This document shows positions 1-9,917 of a stretch of DNA of 64,000 bases, one piece after another. The DNA lies in the NCBI RefSeq assembly GCF_038396785.1, contig NZ_CP151087.1, positions 2,852,001 through 2,916,000 on the forward strand, read 5' to 3'. Origin of the DNA: Sphingobacterium thalpophilum. GTDB lineage: Bacteria; Bacteroidota; Bacteroidia; Sphingobacteriales; Sphingobacteriaceae. How positions within the stretch are numbered: position 1 is the stretch's first letter; every line of letters starts with the position of its first letter. The notes under the pieces are model-generated. The model ran no database searches, was not told the origin of the DNA, and worked only from the letters and a program-made list of their open reading frames with translations. A program made the translations under genes and the position numbers.

Positions 1-716
1 ACAGTAACAAAAATTGGTGCTTCAGGATGGGGATATATTCCATATACGGTAAACAGATGCGGTACAAACGAAAAATTAGTTGTCAATTGATTGGGGTCTG
101 AAATCACCAATTGCGCATCCCGTCCACCGCTTAGCAATTTATTATGGATAAATGCCAGCGACGTAGCGGGCATACTATGCAATTTTGAATCCGCAATAAT
201 ATGAAAATCAGCACTGTCCAAGGTATAAACTTTGCCATCTTTATCCCCTAATGCTATTCTTCCAAGTCCTTCATCAATTGCAATTGCGCGAATTGTTGTT
301 GGGGATATTCGCTTCTCATAAATACATTTATAAGTTGTCAGATCAATAACGTACAATGTTCCCTCTTCACCTACTGCCAGAAGCTCATTTTTCCAGGACA
401 TATAAGCCAATGCAAAAATAGCTTTGCTGCTTAGCTGTATACTTGCTACAAGCTTTTGCTCTTCGACATCTACAAAAAGCAGTTTACCCTCACGCAAGGC
501 TATGGCCAGAATCGGCGTCCCCGGGATCAACCGTAAAGCATAAACCGATGAACTTACCGCACAGAGAATACGCTTAAATGCATTTTGCTCAATATCCCAT
601 TCGACAACGCCCTTATCGTTACCTGCCGTAAAAAAAGTATGTGCATAGTAGCCCTTCTCTACACAAAAAATAGGGTTTTGATGCCCTGGTAACGTCGATT
701 TTAATGTAATATCCAT
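1..716 (-). CDS. WD40-repeat protein, 3' end cut off by the window
   Basis: The minus strand reads open from ATG at 716 to the left edge, giving about 238 residues without a stop. The protein starts MDITLKSTLPGHQNPIFCV and has repeated units of about 40 residues with beta-propeller features: GH near the start of a unit, then FFTAGNDKGVVEWDI, LAVGEEGTLYVIDL, IALGDKDGKVYTLD and LLSGGRDAQLVISD. These are degenerate WD40 blades, in which WD is often replaced by ID or LD. No signal peptide is visible, so it is probably cytoplasmic. It lies downstream of the histidine operon in the same direction, but a strong hairpin separates them. Function unknown; WD40 proteins are usually interaction scaffolds. 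The C-terminus is outside the window. Confidence 0.75.
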   Translation of the reverse strand, partial: MDITLKSTLPGHQNPIFCVEKGYYAHTFFTAGNDKGVVEWDIEQNAFKRILCAVSSSVYALRLIPGTPILAIALREGKLLFVDVEEQKLVASIQLSSKAIFALAYMSWKNELLAVGEEGTLYVIDLTTYKCIYEKRISPTTIRAIAIDEGLGRIALGDKDGKVYTLDSADFHIIADSKLHSMPATSLAFIHNKLLSGGRDAQLVISDPNQLTTNFSFVPHLFTVYGIYPHPEAPIFVT

Positions 717-857
717 AGTAATTCGCTAAAACGCCTTCTCTATTCGGAGCACCTGTTTTAAGCCTATTTTTTATGTTATAGGACCGAATTCTCCGCTGAC
801 TGAGCTGTGATCCAGTAAAGATCAATACAGCAATACGCATTGTTAGTCGGTAGAAAC

Positions 858-895
858 AAGAAGTGCAGTATATCCACAAATATACTGCACTTCTT
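858..895 (-). terminator. Hairpin after the his operon
   Basis: A perfect 16-bp inverted repeat (858-873 with 880-895) has a 6-base loop. It sits 78 bases past the hisIE stop and before the WD40 gene. There is no strong U-tract on the minus strand, so it may be a weak terminator or an mRNA 3'-end stabiliser. Confidence 0.6.
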
Positions 896-973
896 AGATT
901 ATTTTGTCATCTTAGCTTAAAGCCTTCTTTCCGCTTCAGATTTTGTTCAACGCTGATGCCGTCGTCCAAATAC

Positions 974-1558
974 CTATTGATGTCTGCTCTCGAGGTTTTT
1001 CGCAATTGTTTCCAAAGAAAATCCTTTCTCACGCAACAATACGATCAAATGAAACAATAAGTCTGAAGTTTCATTAATAAAATCAGTATCCGTTTCGGTC
1101 AATGCTGCAATGACTGTTTCTACGGCTTCCTCGCCAACCTTTTGCGCAATCTTATTGATACCGCGAGAACGCAGACGATTGACATAAGATTCGTCAGAAG
1201 GATGTTCATAGCGATGGTTGACAATACGCTCTAGCTCCAACAGAAAGTTTTGGTTGAAGTCTGTATTAAAACAACTTCTGCTTCCTGTATGACAGGTAGG
1301 TCCCATTGGTTCTGCTTTGATCAAAACAGTATCCTTATCGCAATCAACATGGATGCTTTTTACATTCAAAAAGTTTCCACTTTCCTCTCCTTTTGTCCAG
1401 AGGCGATTTTTGCTTCGGGAGAAAAACGTAACGCGTTTCTCTGCTTGTGTCTTCTGCCAAGCTTCCTCGTTCATATAGCCTAACATCAACACTTCCAATG
1501 TTTGGAAGTCCTGCACAATCACTGGAACAAGGCCGTCACTTTTTGCAAAATCTAACAT
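974..1558 (-). CDS. hisIE: Bifunctional phosphoribosyl-AMP cyclohydrolase / phosphoribosyl-ATP pyrophosphatase
   Basis: Carries out steps 2 and 3 of histidine biosynthesis: PR-ATP to PR-AMP, then opening of the adenine ring to ProFAR. The N-terminal HisI part (about residues 1-105) has the metal-binding segment HVDCDKDTVL followed by PTCHTGSRSCF, which supply the zinc and magnesium ligands of the cyclohydrolase. The C-terminal HisE part (about 108-194) has the all-alpha MazG-like pattern KVGEEAVETVIAA. Length 194 aa is normal for the fused form. It is the last his gene, 123 bases after hisF, a wider gap than any other in the operon. Confidence 0.95.
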   Translation of the reverse strand: MLDFAKSDGLVPVIVQDFQTLEVLMLGYMNEEAWQKTQAEKRVTFFSRSKNRLWTKGEESGNFLNVKSIHVDCDKDTVLIKAEPMGPTCHTGSRSCFNTDFNQNFLLELERIVNHRYEHPSDESYVNRLRSRGINKIAQKVGEEAVETVIAALTETDTDFINETSDLLFHLIVLLREKGFSLETIAKNLESRHQ

Positions 1559-1681
1559 GATTTTAGTATTTCAATTTTTAATTATTTTCGAAGAGCCATG
1601 AGCCCAGTTTAATTTCTCAGGATTTCTTTCAGCAAGTTTATAACTTCCACCCCTTTGATTATCGATCTTTACTCCGCTATC

Positions 1682-2434
1682 CTATCTTACGACAATACCA
1701 TTTTGGCGTAAGGTAGCTTTAAGATCGGGGATCAATATTTCACCATAATGGAAGACCGATGCCGCCAGGGCAGCATCCACGTTAGCTTGTTGAAAAACAT
1801 CGACAAAATGCTGTTGATTACCGGCACCGCCAGAAGCAATCAGTGGAATATGAATCTGGTCGTTTATTGTTTTTAAAAAACCATTGTCAAAGCCATTTTT
1901 TGTTCCATCATGATCCATTGACGTCAACAGGATCTCTCCTGCTCCACGTTCTTGCGCTTCAAGGATCCAATCCGCTGTGTCCAATTCCGTCTTAATGCGT
2001 CCGCCGCTCAGATGCACAAAATTCTGACCTTCGATCGACCGGGTATCCACAGCAACCACAACAAATTGTGCACCAAAAGCTGCAGCCATCTGGTTGATAA
2101 GAGCAGGATTGCGTACCGCAGCGGAATTGATGGATATTTTGTCCGCACCTGCATTCAACAAGATATCAGCATCTCTGATTTCATTGATACCACCGCCGAT
2201 TGTAAAGGGAATATTCACTTGACGTGCGACTGCTTTGACCAGATCAATTGTCGTTTTACGCCCCTCATGCGTTGCTGTAATATCTAGGAAAACGAGTTCA
2301 TCAGCCCCTTGTTGAGAATATTCATAGGCCAATTCAACAGGATCACCTGCATCGCGCAGATCCACAAAATTGACTCCTTTTACCGTCCGCCCATCTTTGA
2401 CATCCAAACAGGGAATTATACGTTTTGCCAGCAT
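1682..2434 (-). CDS. hisF: Imidazole glycerol phosphate synthase, cyclase subunit
   Basis: Combines PRFAR with ammonia delivered by HisH to make imidazole glycerol phosphate and AICAR. It is a 250-aa (beta/alpha)8 barrel. The start [16 protein letters not shown] contains the catalytic Asp of the cyclase (IPCLDV), and the second catalytic Asp lies in [15 protein letters not shown]. Phosphate-binding loops FTIGGGI and LIASGGAG are intact. Only one base separates it from hisA, so translation is probably coupled. Confidence 0.97.
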   Translation of the reverse strand: MLAKRIIPCLDVKDGRTVKGVNFVDLRDAGDPVELAYEYSQQGADELVFLDITATHEGRKTTIDLVKAVARQVNIPFTIGGGINEIRDADILLNAGADKISINSAAVRNPALINQMAAAFGAQFVVVAVDTRSIEGQNFVHLSGGRIKTELDTADWILEAQERGAGEILLTSMDHDGTKNGFDNGFLKTINDQIHIPLIASGGAGNQQHFVDVFQQANVDAALAASVFHYGEILIPDLKATLRQNGIVVR

Positions 2435-2435
2435 T

Positions 2436-3188
2436 TTAAAATCTGATTAACGATTTTAAATTCCAATCTTTGATTTCATCGATCGAGATTCTATTTTCAT
2501 AGATTGCTTTACCAACGACAACAGATTCTACACTGCCCAATTCCTGAAGTTTCTGAATATCGTCCATTGAACTGATCCCGCCAGAAGCTATTAACTTGAT
2601 AATCGGAGAATGGCTCAACAACTTTTGGTAGAGTTCAACGCCTGCACCGCCCAATTTTCCATCTTTACTAATATCGGTACATAAGAACCTAAAGAATCCT
2701 AAAACCAAGCATTTATCAATATATTCGATCAATTTGATTGGCGAACTTTCCAACCAACCCGAGTATTTGATTACCTCATCCAAAACGTCGATTGCAATAA
2801 CGATGTGGTCGGCATATTTTACTTTACCTTCGTTCAACGTAGCCAGCTCCTCCAAGAATGAAGGATTGGTGATTGCCTGTGTTCCGACAATAACGCGATA
2901 AATCCCTGCATCAACCAATTCCTTAACCTTTTCGATACTTCTTACACCACCGCCATACTGAATTTTCATATCTGTCTTTTGGATGATATCAAATAAATAG
3001 GCCTGATTGCTGAAGTCTCCTTTTGCACCATTTAAATCAATGATATGGACGAGTTCCGTACCATTTGCACGGTAGGTTTCGATTTGCTCTTCTAAACTAA
3101 TCGCATACGTTGTAACGTCATTGTAGTTACCCTCTCTCAAGCGGACAACTTTTTTGTCCAAGACATCTATTGCTGGAATGATATACAT
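2436..3188 (-). CDS. hisA: ProFAR isomerase
   Basis: Amadori isomerase converting ProFAR to PRFAR, step 4 of histidine synthesis. It is a 250-aa (beta/alpha)8 barrel related to HisF. The first catalytic Asp is in [15 protein letters not shown] and the second in [13 protein letters not shown]; the phosphate site is IQYGGGVRS / LIASGGISS. It lies between hisH (12 bases upstream) and hisF (1 base downstream). No anomalies seen. Confidence 0.97.
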   Translation of the reverse strand: MYIIPAIDVLDKKVVRLREGNYNDVTTYAISLEEQIETYRANGTELVHIIDLNGAKGDFSNQAYLFDIIQKTDMKIQYGGGVRSIEKVKELVDAGIYRVIVGTQAITNPSFLEELATLNEGKVKYADHIVIAIDVLDEVIKYSGWLESSPIKLIEYIDKCLVLGFFRFLCTDISKDGKLGGAGVELYQKLLSHSPIIKLIASGGISSMDDIQKLQELGSVESVVVGKAIYENRISIDEIKDWNLKSLIRF

Positions 3189-3200
3189 AGTCGAATATTT

Positions 3201-3800
3201 TTAATCAATTTGAATAGTTGAAAAATTGAGCAGCAGCTGCTCTCCTGCTTTTCCAGATTTCTCTGGATGAAATTGTACGCCAAAGAAATTGTCTTTGGAA
3301 ATTGCAGCCGAAAAAGGCTGTCCATAGACACATTTCGCCGCGGTATATGTCGCATCGAATTCGATAAAGTACGAGTGGACAAAATAAAAATAAGTCTGGT
3401 CTTCAATATGTGCAAATAAAGGACTGTTTGCTGGCACGGAAACACTATTCCAGCCCATATGTGGTACTTTACCCGACTTTTCGGCATCAAAATGTAAGGT
3501 CTTCAAAGGAAATAGCTTTAACATTTCGGCATTTCCTTCTTCTGAAAAAGCCGTCAGTAATTGCATACCAACACAAATACCCAATACAGGCTTTTTTAGC
3601 TTTTTGATATAGGGCACCAATCCCGATTCCTGTAGTTTGTCCATCGCGGCTCCAGCGTGGCCCACTCCAGGAATGATGATACGATCGTATTGATCGATCT
3701 CATCGGCAGTATTGACCATACCATAGGTAAGCCCAACACGATCCAGTGCCGCTGTCAAGGAGAAAATATTCCCCGCACCGTAATTAATAATTCCTATCAT
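3201..3800 (-). CDS. hisH: Imidazole glycerol phosphate synthase, glutamine amidotransferase subunit
   Basis: Class I glutaminase that passes ammonia to HisF. The nucleophile Cys is in PVLGICVGMQLL, and the His-Glu pair is in GVQFHPEKSG; the start MIGIINYGAGN is typical. An open frame extends upstream to 3845, but the family N-terminus and the position one base after the hisB stop both fix the start at 3800 (199 aa). Confidence 0.96.
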   Translation of the reverse strand: MIGIINYGAGNIFSLTAALDRVGLTYGMVNTADEIDQYDRIIIPGVGHAGAAMDKLQESGLVPYIKKLKKPVLGICVGMQLLTAFSEEGNAEMLKLFPLKTLHFDAEKSGKVPHMGWNSVSVPANSPLFAHIEDQTYFYFVHSYFIEFDATYTAAKCVYGQPFSAAISKDNFFGVQFHPEKSGKAGEQLLLNFSTIQID

Positions 3801-3801
3801 C

Positions 3802-4941
3802 TTACAATACTCCTTTTGTACTTGGCAATTGCATATGGTCGGCATCGCGTCTTACCGCTTTCTTGATAGATTTAGCAAAAGCTTTGAAAATCGCTTCAAT
3901 CTTATGGTGCTCATTGTCACCTTCAGCTTTAATGTTTAAATTCGATCGTGAAGCATCTGAAAACGACTTAAAGAAGTGGAAAAACATTTCCGTAGGCATA
4001 TCGCCGATCTTCTCCCGCTTAAATGCCGCATCCCACACTATCCAGTTGCGACCACCAAAATCCAATGCAACCTGAGCCAAACAATCATCCATCGGCAACG
4101 TATAGGAGTAGCGCTCAATTCCACGTTTATCCCCTAAAACCTTCAAAAAGATCTCGCCCAGCGCAATACCCGTATCTTCGATGGTATGATGTTCGTCGAT
4201 ATGAAGATCCCCTTTCGCCTTAATGGTCAAATCAAGTGCTCCATGTCTAGCCAATTGATCCAGCATATGGTCGAAAAACGGTAACCCCGTTTCGATGTCT
4301 GACTTACCCGAACCATCCAGATTCAACTGAATAAAAATATCCGTTTCATTGGTTTTACGATGATGTTCGGCAGTGCGCGTACCCAATTTAAGGAATTCAT
4401 ACACCGTCTTCCAATCCGTTGTCTCTAAAGCTATAACAGTTGAATCTATCGCAAGGTTTTCCAAAGCACCTAATTGATCGTTTGCACGCAGCCAAATTGC
4501 CTTTGCACCGAGGTTTTGTGCCAATTTAACATCGTTCACACGATCGCCAATGACGAAGGATTGGCTCAAATCGTATTTCGACGCATCAAAATAGGCTCCA
4601 AGCATACCAACTCCCGGTTTTCGGGTTTCCGCATTCTCGTGTGGAAAGGTTTTATCAATATGTTCCTCGGCAAACACTACGCCTTCTCCTGCAAACGTAT
4701 CAATCACAAAATGATGGACTGGCCAGAAATTCTCTTCCGGATGGGAAGACGTTCCTAAACCATCTTGGTTGGAAACCAAGATCAATTCGAAATCCAGCTC
4801 CTTTGCGATACGTGGTAGATACTGCAAAGCACCAGGATAGAATTTTAATTTGGCAAAAGAATCGATTTGTTCGTCTTCAGGTTCCAAAATCAATGTTCCA
4901 TCGCGGTCTATAAACAGTACACGTTTTAAGTTATCAGGCAT
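3802..4941 (-). CDS. hisB: Bifunctional histidinol-phosphatase / imidazoleglycerol-phosphate dehydratase
   Basis: Carries out steps 6 and 8 of histidine synthesis. The N-terminal half (about 1-170) is a HAD phosphatase: FIDRDGTL has the nucleophile Asp and acid Asp, and [13 protein letters not shown] carries the metal site. The C-terminal half (about 180-379) is IGP dehydratase with [12 protein letters not shown] and the second manganese-binding segment [14 protein letters not shown]. Length 379 aa matches the fused enterobacterial-type enzyme. It starts 4 bases after the hisC stop. Confidence 0.97.
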   Translation of the reverse strand: MPDNLKRVLFIDRDGTLILEPEDEQIDSFAKLKFYPGALQYLPRIAKELDFELILVSNQDGLGTSSHPEENFWPVHHFVIDTFAGEGVVFAEEHIDKTFPHENAETRKPGVGMLGAYFDASKYDLSQSFVIGDRVNDVKLAQNLGAKAIWLRANDQLGALENLAIDSTVIALETTDWKTVYEFLKLGTRTAEHHRKTNETDIFIQLNLDGSGKSDIETGLPFFDHMLDQLARHGALDLTIKAKGDLHIDEHHTIEDTGIALGEIFLKVLGDKRGIERYSYTLPMDDCLAQVALDFGGRNWIVWDAAFKREKIGDMPTEMFFHFFKSFSDASRSNLNIKAEGDNEHHKIEAIFKAFAKSIKKAVRRDADHMQLPSTKGVL

Positions 4942-4945
4942 AGTA

Positions 4946-6004
4946 TTATTTATTGATTTGATTAAGTTTTTCTAACAATGTTTTATTTTCAGCCGGTGTA
5001 CCGACCGTGATCCGTAGACAGCCTTCACACAGTTCGACTTTGGATCTATCTCTAACGATAATTCCATATTGAACGAGATAATCGTAAACTTCACGTGGCT
5101 GCTCCATCTTCACCAAAATAAAGTTGGCATCAGAAGGTGTAATATGCTGCACATAATCCAGTTCAAGCAATCCACGCACTAGTTGCTCACGTTCTGCTAC
5201 TGTCTCCTTGATCCAGTCATTGACTTGATCAACCTGATCTAAGGCTTCCAATACAATATCTTGTGTCGCTTGATTAATGTTGTATGGTGGTTTTATTTTA
5301 TTGTAAACAGCGATAATCTCCTTACTGGCAAAAGCCATACCCAAGCGTAAGGCCGCAAGCCCCCAGGCTTTGGATAAGGTCTGCAATACCACTAGATTGG
5401 GGTATTCAGCCAGTTCTTGCGTAAATGACTTGACAGCAGAAAAATTAATATAGGCCTCATCCACTACCACAAGCCCCTGGAAATTATTCAGGATTGCTTC
5501 AATATCCTGACGACGGATTGAGTTTCCGGTTGGATTATTCGGAGAACAGATAAAAATCAGTTTAGTATGTGCGTCTATTGCATTGGCAATACCATCCAAA
5601 TCCAGCTGGTAATCAGCAGTAAGGTTTACCTTTTTGAAAGCAACATCATTGATGTTCGCCGAGACTTCATACATCCCGTAGGTTGGCGGAACTAATATGA
5701 CATTGTCAACACCAGGGGTACAAAATGCACGGTATAAAATATCAATAGCTTCATCACTTCCATTTCCCAAAAAGATATTCTCTGATGGTACACCTTTTAT
5801 TTTAGAAAGTTTTGCTTTAACTTGATGTTGGAGAGGGTCTGGATATCGGTTGTAATCATGGTTTAAGGGGGATCCAAAAGGATTTTCATTGGCATCAATT
5901 AATATGGATGCCTCCCCTTTAAATTCATCTCTTGCGGATGAATAAGGTACGAGCTTCTTAATATTTTCCCGTAGTAGGTTGTTTAAGTTGAATGGATTAT
6001 CCAT
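4946..6004 (-). CDS. hisC: Histidinol-phosphate aminotransferase
   Basis: PLP-dependent class I/II aminotransferase converting imidazole-acetol phosphate and glutamate to histidinol phosphate. Seen: [34 protein letters not shown], and the PLP lysine in [16 protein letters not shown]; a C-terminal [10 protein letters not shown] follows. Length 352 aa is normal. It is the first gene of this his cluster. The usual upstream partners hisG and hisD are not next to it; the neighbour is rnz. Confidence 0.96.
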   Translation of the reverse strand: MDNPFNLNNLLRENIKKLVPYSSARDEFKGEASILIDANENPFGSPLNHDYNRYPDPLQHQVKAKLSKIKGVPSENIFLGNGSDEAIDILYRAFCTPGVDNVILVPPTYGMYEVSANINDVAFKKVNLTADYQLDLDGIANAIDAHTKLIFICSPNNPTGNSIRRQDIEAILNNFQGLVVVDEAYINFSAVKSFTQELAEYPNLVVLQTLSKAWGLAALRLGMAFASKEIIAVYNKIKPPYNINQATQDIVLEALDQVDQVNDWIKETVAEREQLVRGLLELDYVQHITPSDANFILVKMEQPREVYDYLVQYGIIVRDRSKVELCEGCLRITVGTPAENKTLLEKLNQINK

Positions 6005-6023
6005 TATAAAAAAATTAGAGCCG

Positions 6024-6054
6024 TAAACTTAGATAAATTGTTCATCATATGCAA
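6024..6054 (-). promoter_or_regulatory. Candidate his operon promoter
   Basis: On the minus strand TTG (6054-6052) is followed after 20 bases by TAAGTTTA (6031-6024). This is one mismatch from the Bacteroidota -7 element TAnnTTTG at the usual spacing, about 20 bases before hisC. Pattern match only. Confidence 0.45.
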
Positions 6055-6122
6055 TATAATAAGCAATTATTCATAGGTGTTAACCCGTTTATCGTTGGGA
6101 TATCAGAGAAAATTCAAAAAAA

Positions 6123-7034
6123 TTAAACGGAAAACCACCGACCTTCCACAGAGAGTTCCGTATTTGGGAATACAGTTCTCGCTTCTTCCAATAGGGGATT
6201 TAAATCTCTGTACCGCGCTGAATAATGACCCAATAGCAACTTCTTTGCATGAGTTTCCTGGGCGATCTCTCCAGCCTCCAACGCAGTGGTGTGAAATGTC
6301 TCTTTTGCGCGGTCGACCATATCGTGCAAGAATGTGGACTCATGATACATCAGATTAGCCTTTTGCACATAAGGCAGGTATTCTGCCGTCCGTACGGTAT
6401 CCGAACAATACACATAACTGCGCGATAAGGGAGCGGGAAGGCTCAGGTCATCTGCAGTATATACTTTACCACTTTCATCGACGTATTCAAATCCTTTTTT
6501 GATCATCGGAAAATAAGCGGTGGGTATATTCAGTTCCTGTACGACATCGCCAAGCAATGTTCGTGCACGGGGACCCTCATCAAAACGAAAGCCTGTACAG
6601 GCAATACGATGCTTTAATGGAAAAGTGCTTACTTTTAATGTTCTGTTTTCAAAAATGACCCCCGGCTGTTCGGGTGAAATCGGATGAAAAACAAGATTAT
6701 AGCGTAAAATAGTCTCGGAATGCAAAAATTGCACGTCTAAAATTTCCTTTAACGCAGGTGGCCCATACAAATGGAGATCACTTTTTCGGCCGACAAGGTG
6801 CATCGATGAAAGCAGCCCCACCAAACCCAAATAATGATCCCCATGCAGATGGCTAATAAATATATGTCCTAAACGATTGCTTTTGATGCCGTATCGGCTA
6901 AGTTGCATTTGTGTACCTTCTCCACAGTCGATCAAAAACAATTGCTCATTAAAGTTCAACACTTGGCTAGTCGGATGACGATCAAACATCGGTGTGGCCG
7001 AGCTATTTCCTAATATCAGAACTTCAAACTTCAT
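6123..7034 (-). CDS. rnz: Ribonuclease Z
   Basis: Metallo-beta-lactamase-fold endonuclease that matures tRNA 3' ends. The zinc motif HLHGDHYLGL (HxHxDH) is near residue 65; further ligands are in YHESTFLHD and LLLGHYSARY. The start MKFEVLILGNSSATP matches the family, so ATG at 7034 is chosen over an in-frame extension to 7082 (304 aa). It lies one base after the STAS gene stop, so the two are probably co-translated. Confidence 0.95.
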   Translation of the reverse strand: MKFEVLILGNSSATPMFDRHPTSQVLNFNEQLFLIDCGEGTQMQLSRYGIKSNRLGHIFISHLHGDHYLGLVGLLSSMHLVGRKSDLHLYGPPALKEILDVQFLHSETILRYNLVFHPISPEQPGVIFENRTLKVSTFPLKHRIACTGFRFDEGPRARTLLGDVVQELNIPTAYFPMIKKGFEYVDESGKVYTADDLSLPAPLSRSYVYCSDTVRTAEYLPYVQKANLMYHESTFLHDMVDRAKETFHTTALEAGEIAQETHAKKLLLGHYSARYRDLNPLLEEARTVFPNTELSVEGRWFSV

Positions 7035-7035
7035 A

Positions 7036-7416
7036 TTAATCCTCGATTGCCCCGCGATACTCAGATTCCAATTCGTGTGCAAAGATTAAATCTTCCGCCA
7101 CCTTTAAAGATGGTGCTATTTTAAGCGATTTATCCAAATGCGACACACGAACCATATCCATTAACGTTGGACAAAGATTAACCAAAATAAATATGCCCCC
7201 AACAGACTGACATAAACGATGGGCAAGCACACCTAAACGGATACCGACCTCGTCCGTTTGCTTAACGTGGATCATATCCAAAACGATATTCCGTTGTCCA
7301 ATCGTATTCCGCAACAAAAACTCCCCTTTGAGTTTAGCGGCATTATCCGCGTCAATCACATCGACATGAGGTTCTATGACAATATAGCGATCGTGCTTAT
7401 CAATGGTATACTTCAT
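7036..7416 (-). CDS. STAS-domain protein (anti-sigma-factor-antagonist-like)
   Basis: A 126-aa single STAS domain, the fold of SpoIIAA/RsbV anti-anti-sigma factors. The pattern VVIEPHVDVIDADNAAKLK, then NIVLDMIHVK, then TDEVGIRLGVLAHRL, then GGIFILVNL follows the STAS beta-alpha order. Where phosphorylatable members have D-S-S-G, this one has D55-E56-V57-G58, so the acceptor Ser is replaced by Glu. It might therefore be a non-switchable binding partner. No anti-sigma kinase gene lies nearby. It is translationally linked to rnz with a 1-base gap. Confidence 0.8.
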   Translation of the reverse strand: MKYTIDKHDRYIVIEPHVDVIDADNAAKLKGEFLLRNTIGQRNIVLDMIHVKQTDEVGIRLGVLAHRLCQSVGGIFILVNLCPTLMDMVRVSHLDKSLKIAPSLKVAEDLIFAHELESEYRGAIED

Positions 7417-7449
7417 TAGTCTATCTCCTTTGTTTGAGGATACAATGTA

Positions 7450-8400
7450 CTAATAATTTAGCGTTTTCAAGGCCTTTGCCACATTTCTTTCCACACGTTC
7501 CAGTACGTTTTCCTGATCTGGATACACAAACTTCTCTCCGACGATATGCTCGTAAAGCTCAATATAACGTTCAGAAATGGAAGCGACAATCTCATCCGTC
7601 ATCTCCGGAACAACCTGACCGTCTTTCCCTTGGAAGCCGTTTTCAATTAACCATTTGCGAACAAACTCCTTCGACAATTGCTTTTGTGCCTCCCCTTTTT
7701 CCTGACGTTCCGCATAACCTTCCGCATAAAAATAACGGGAAGAATCTGGTGTATGAATTTCGTCGATCAGCACAATTTTCCCATCTTTTTTTCCAAACTC
7801 ATATTTTGTATCCACCAAAATAAGCCCTCTTTGCGCGGCAATTTCGGTACCCCTTTGAAACAACGCTTTGGTATATTGCTCCAATTGAACATAGTCTTCT
7901 TCGCTTACGATGCCTTTTTTCAAGATATCGACACGTGAAATATCCTCATCATGTCCAACAGCAGCCTTTGTTGTCGGTGTAATAATTGGCTCAGGTAATT
8001 TGTCATTTTCTTTCAGTCCTTCTGGCAATGCCTCACCACATACTTCCCGTTTACCCGCAGCATATTCGCGCCAAGCGTGTCCTGACAAGTAGCCCCGAAT
8101 AACCATTTCCACTTTAAACGGCTCGCATAGCTGACCGATAGTTACACTGGGGTCCGGAACAGACACGACCCAATTTGGAATAATATCAGCCGTAGCCTTT
8201 AAAAATTTGGCTGCAATTTGATTCAACACCTGTCCTTTATAAGGAATAGGACGTGGAAGTACCACATCAAATGCCGAAATACGATCTGAGGCAACCATCG
8301 CCAAATACGTATCGGCAATCGTATACACGTCACGTACTTTTCCCCGGTAAAAAGCAGTCTGGTTTTCGAAATTGAAATTTGTTTCTTTTATAGCATTCAT
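7450..8400 (-). CDS. purC: Phosphoribosylaminoimidazole-succinocarboxamide synthase
   Basis: SAICAR synthetase, the purine pathway step joining aspartate to CAIR with ATP. Seen: YRGKVRDVY near the N-terminus (ATP loop), [36 protein letters not shown] and [14 protein letters not shown]. At 316 aa it is the long yeast-like form common in Bacteroidota. The start at 8400 (MNAIKETNF) is preferred over the in-frame ATG at 8436, because a -7 promoter element lies between them. Confidence 0.95.
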   Translation of the reverse strand: MNAIKETNFNFENQTAFYRGKVRDVYTIADTYLAMVASDRISAFDVVLPRPIPYKGQVLNQIAAKFLKATADIIPNWVVSVPDPSVTIGQLCEPFKVEMVIRGYLSGHAWREYAAGKREVCGEALPEGLKENDKLPEPIITPTTKAAVGHDEDISRVDILKKGIVSEEDYVQLEQYTKALFQRGTEIAAQRGLILVDTKYEFGKKDGKIVLIDEIHTPDSSRYFYAEGYAERQEKGEAQKQLSKEFVRKWLIENGFQGKDGQVVPEMTDEIVASISERYIELYEHIVGEKFVYPDQENVLERVERNVAKALKTLNY

Positions 8401-8415
8401 GTTCAACGTAAAATT

Positions 8416-8423
8416 CAAATGTA
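8416..8423 (-). promoter_or_regulatory. purC -7 promoter element
   Basis: TACATTTG on the minus strand matches TAnnTTTG exactly, 15 bases before the purC ATG at 8400. The -33 partner is unclear. Its position argues against the upstream in-frame ATG at 8436. Confidence 0.5.
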
Positions 8424-8600
8424 AGTAATTGTTCATTTATGACTGCGTTCAACGGCATTCATAAATGCAGCGCATTTATTTAAGAGCTCACTGTACTCGA
8501 TTTGCCTTTTAATAAGGCTATTTGAACTATATCAGTCGGCACCTTTTGTACCCATGCCAAACTGGGATATCCCAAATCATACGTTTGCAGCATAGACCGA

Positions 8601-9566
8601 TTAAATATCGCCATACGCTTCGAGGATGCGGCGAACCAATTTATGGCGAACCACATCTCCACCGCTGAGGTGGATAATGTCTATTCCTTCGATATTCTCC
8701 AATAGGCGAATTGAAGTAGACAATCCAGATTGATTTTTTTTCGGTAAATCTACCTGTGTCATATCACCGGTAACGATAAATTTTGCCGTTGGCCCCATAC
8801 GTGTCAAAAACATCTTCAGCTGCATATCCGTTGCATTCTGAGCTTCGTCCAGAATCACAAAGCAGTTGTCCAATGTTCGTCCACGCATAAACGCTAGAGG
8901 TGCAACTTCAATGGTCCGATTTTCCAGGTAACCTTTTAGCTTTTCTGCTGGAATCATATCGTCCAATGCATCGTAGAGCGGTCTCAAATAGGGGTCTACC
9001 TTCTCCTTTAAGTCGCCCGGTAAAAACCCGAGATTTTCGCCGGCCTCGACGGCTGGTCTCGTTAGAATGATCCTTTTGATTTCTTTATTTCGAAGTGCCC
9101 GAACAGCTAATGCAACCGCCGTATAGGTCTTTCCTGTACCCGCCGGTCCGATAGCAAATAAGATGTCATTTTTCGAAATACTATCCACCATCTTCCGTTG
9201 GTTGGCCGTACGTGCACGTACAATAAGGCCATTAGGTCCATACACGATCGGTTCGGATCCAAAGGCTGCATGTTTGGCCGCAAGTTCTTTTTCCTGCTGA
9301 ACAGCAGAACCTGCACTTGCTCCAAGGAGATTTTCAAAATCCAATAAAGTAATGTTGTTAAATTTCTCCAGATGAGCCATGACTTCCTTAAACGATTGCT
9401 CAAACAGGTCTAATTCCTTCGCGTCTCCCAACACCTTCATTTCACTTCCGCGAGCTACAATCCGCAGTTTTGGGAATTGCTTCTTCAAATAATCGAAGTG
9501 CTCATTGTCTGCTCCCCATAATATGGGCAAATTCAGACCATCTAATGCAATTAGTAATTCGTTCAA
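8601..9566 (-). CDS. PhoH-family ATPase
   Basis: Cytoplasmic P-loop NTPase of the PhoH/YbeZ type, linked in other bacteria to RNA metabolism and ribosome maturation. Walker A GPAGTGKT is at residues 140-147 and Walker B FVILDEAQNA follows; downstream are FIVTGDMTQVDLP and LSGGDVVRHKLV. The N-terminal 100 residues contain a KH-like region (VARGSEMKVLGD). Length 321 aa is typical. The start is TTG at 9566 (MNELLIALDG), because a TAA lies two codons upstream and family members begin at this point. An AGGA lies about 10 bases before it. Confidence 0.92.
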   Translation of the reverse strand: MNELLIALDGLNLPILWGADNEHFDYLKKQFPKLRIVARGSEMKVLGDAKELDLFEQSFKEVMAHLEKFNNITLLDFENLLGASAGSAVQQEKELAAKHAAFGSEPIVYGPNGLIVRARTANQRKMVDSISKNDILFAIGPAGTGKTYTAVALAVRALRNKEIKRIILTRPAVEAGENLGFLPGDLKEKVDPYLRPLYDALDDMIPAEKLKGYLENRTIEVAPLAFMRGRTLDNCFVILDEAQNATDMQLKMFLTRMGPTAKFIVTGDMTQVDLPKKNQSGLSTSIRLLENIEGIDIIHLSGGDVVRHKLVRRILEAYGDI

Positions 9567-9917
9567 ATTTTATCCTATTTAGAATTAATTAGATTGTAGC
9601 CATTACACAATATCGTTCCTGTATAATACTATTCAAAATTAACGTATTCTAACGAAACAACCAAGAAGATACGGCGTACAAACGACGATGATTTATAAGC
9701 TTATGGAGACAGCCGACAAAGGGGCACAAAGATTTCGTTATGCATAAAATCTTCGCTATGTTTGTGTATATCAATCGAAAAAAGACAGATTCAAAATAAG
9801 TTATCCAATTAACTTTATAAATCATCTGATAAATAGTAATTTTGTCCACTATTTAGATAAATTTAAGGGTATATTTAAGGGAATTCGACAGCAATTCGAT
9901 CTAGGATTTAGATTATA
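9567..9917. other. Divergent intergenic region, phoH / SAM hydrolase
   Basis: 351 bases with no convincing gene. TAATTTTG at 9837-9844 (plus strand) matches the -7 element for the SAM hydrolase gene, without a clear -33 element. I saw no RNA gene or repeat. Confidence 0.5.

Noticed and set aside
619..879. 86-aa minus-strand open frame across the WD40 gene start
   Set aside because: It lies in another frame over the true WD40 N-terminus and runs into the hairpin at 858-895.
896..973. Short coding-like stretch after the hisIE stop (minus strand, ending FKLR)
   Set aside because: About 25 codons, no start and no recognised match; too short to support.
9649..9849. 66-aa minus-strand open frame in the phoH / SAM hydrolase gap
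   Set aside because: AT-rich, no motif, no start context; likely chance.
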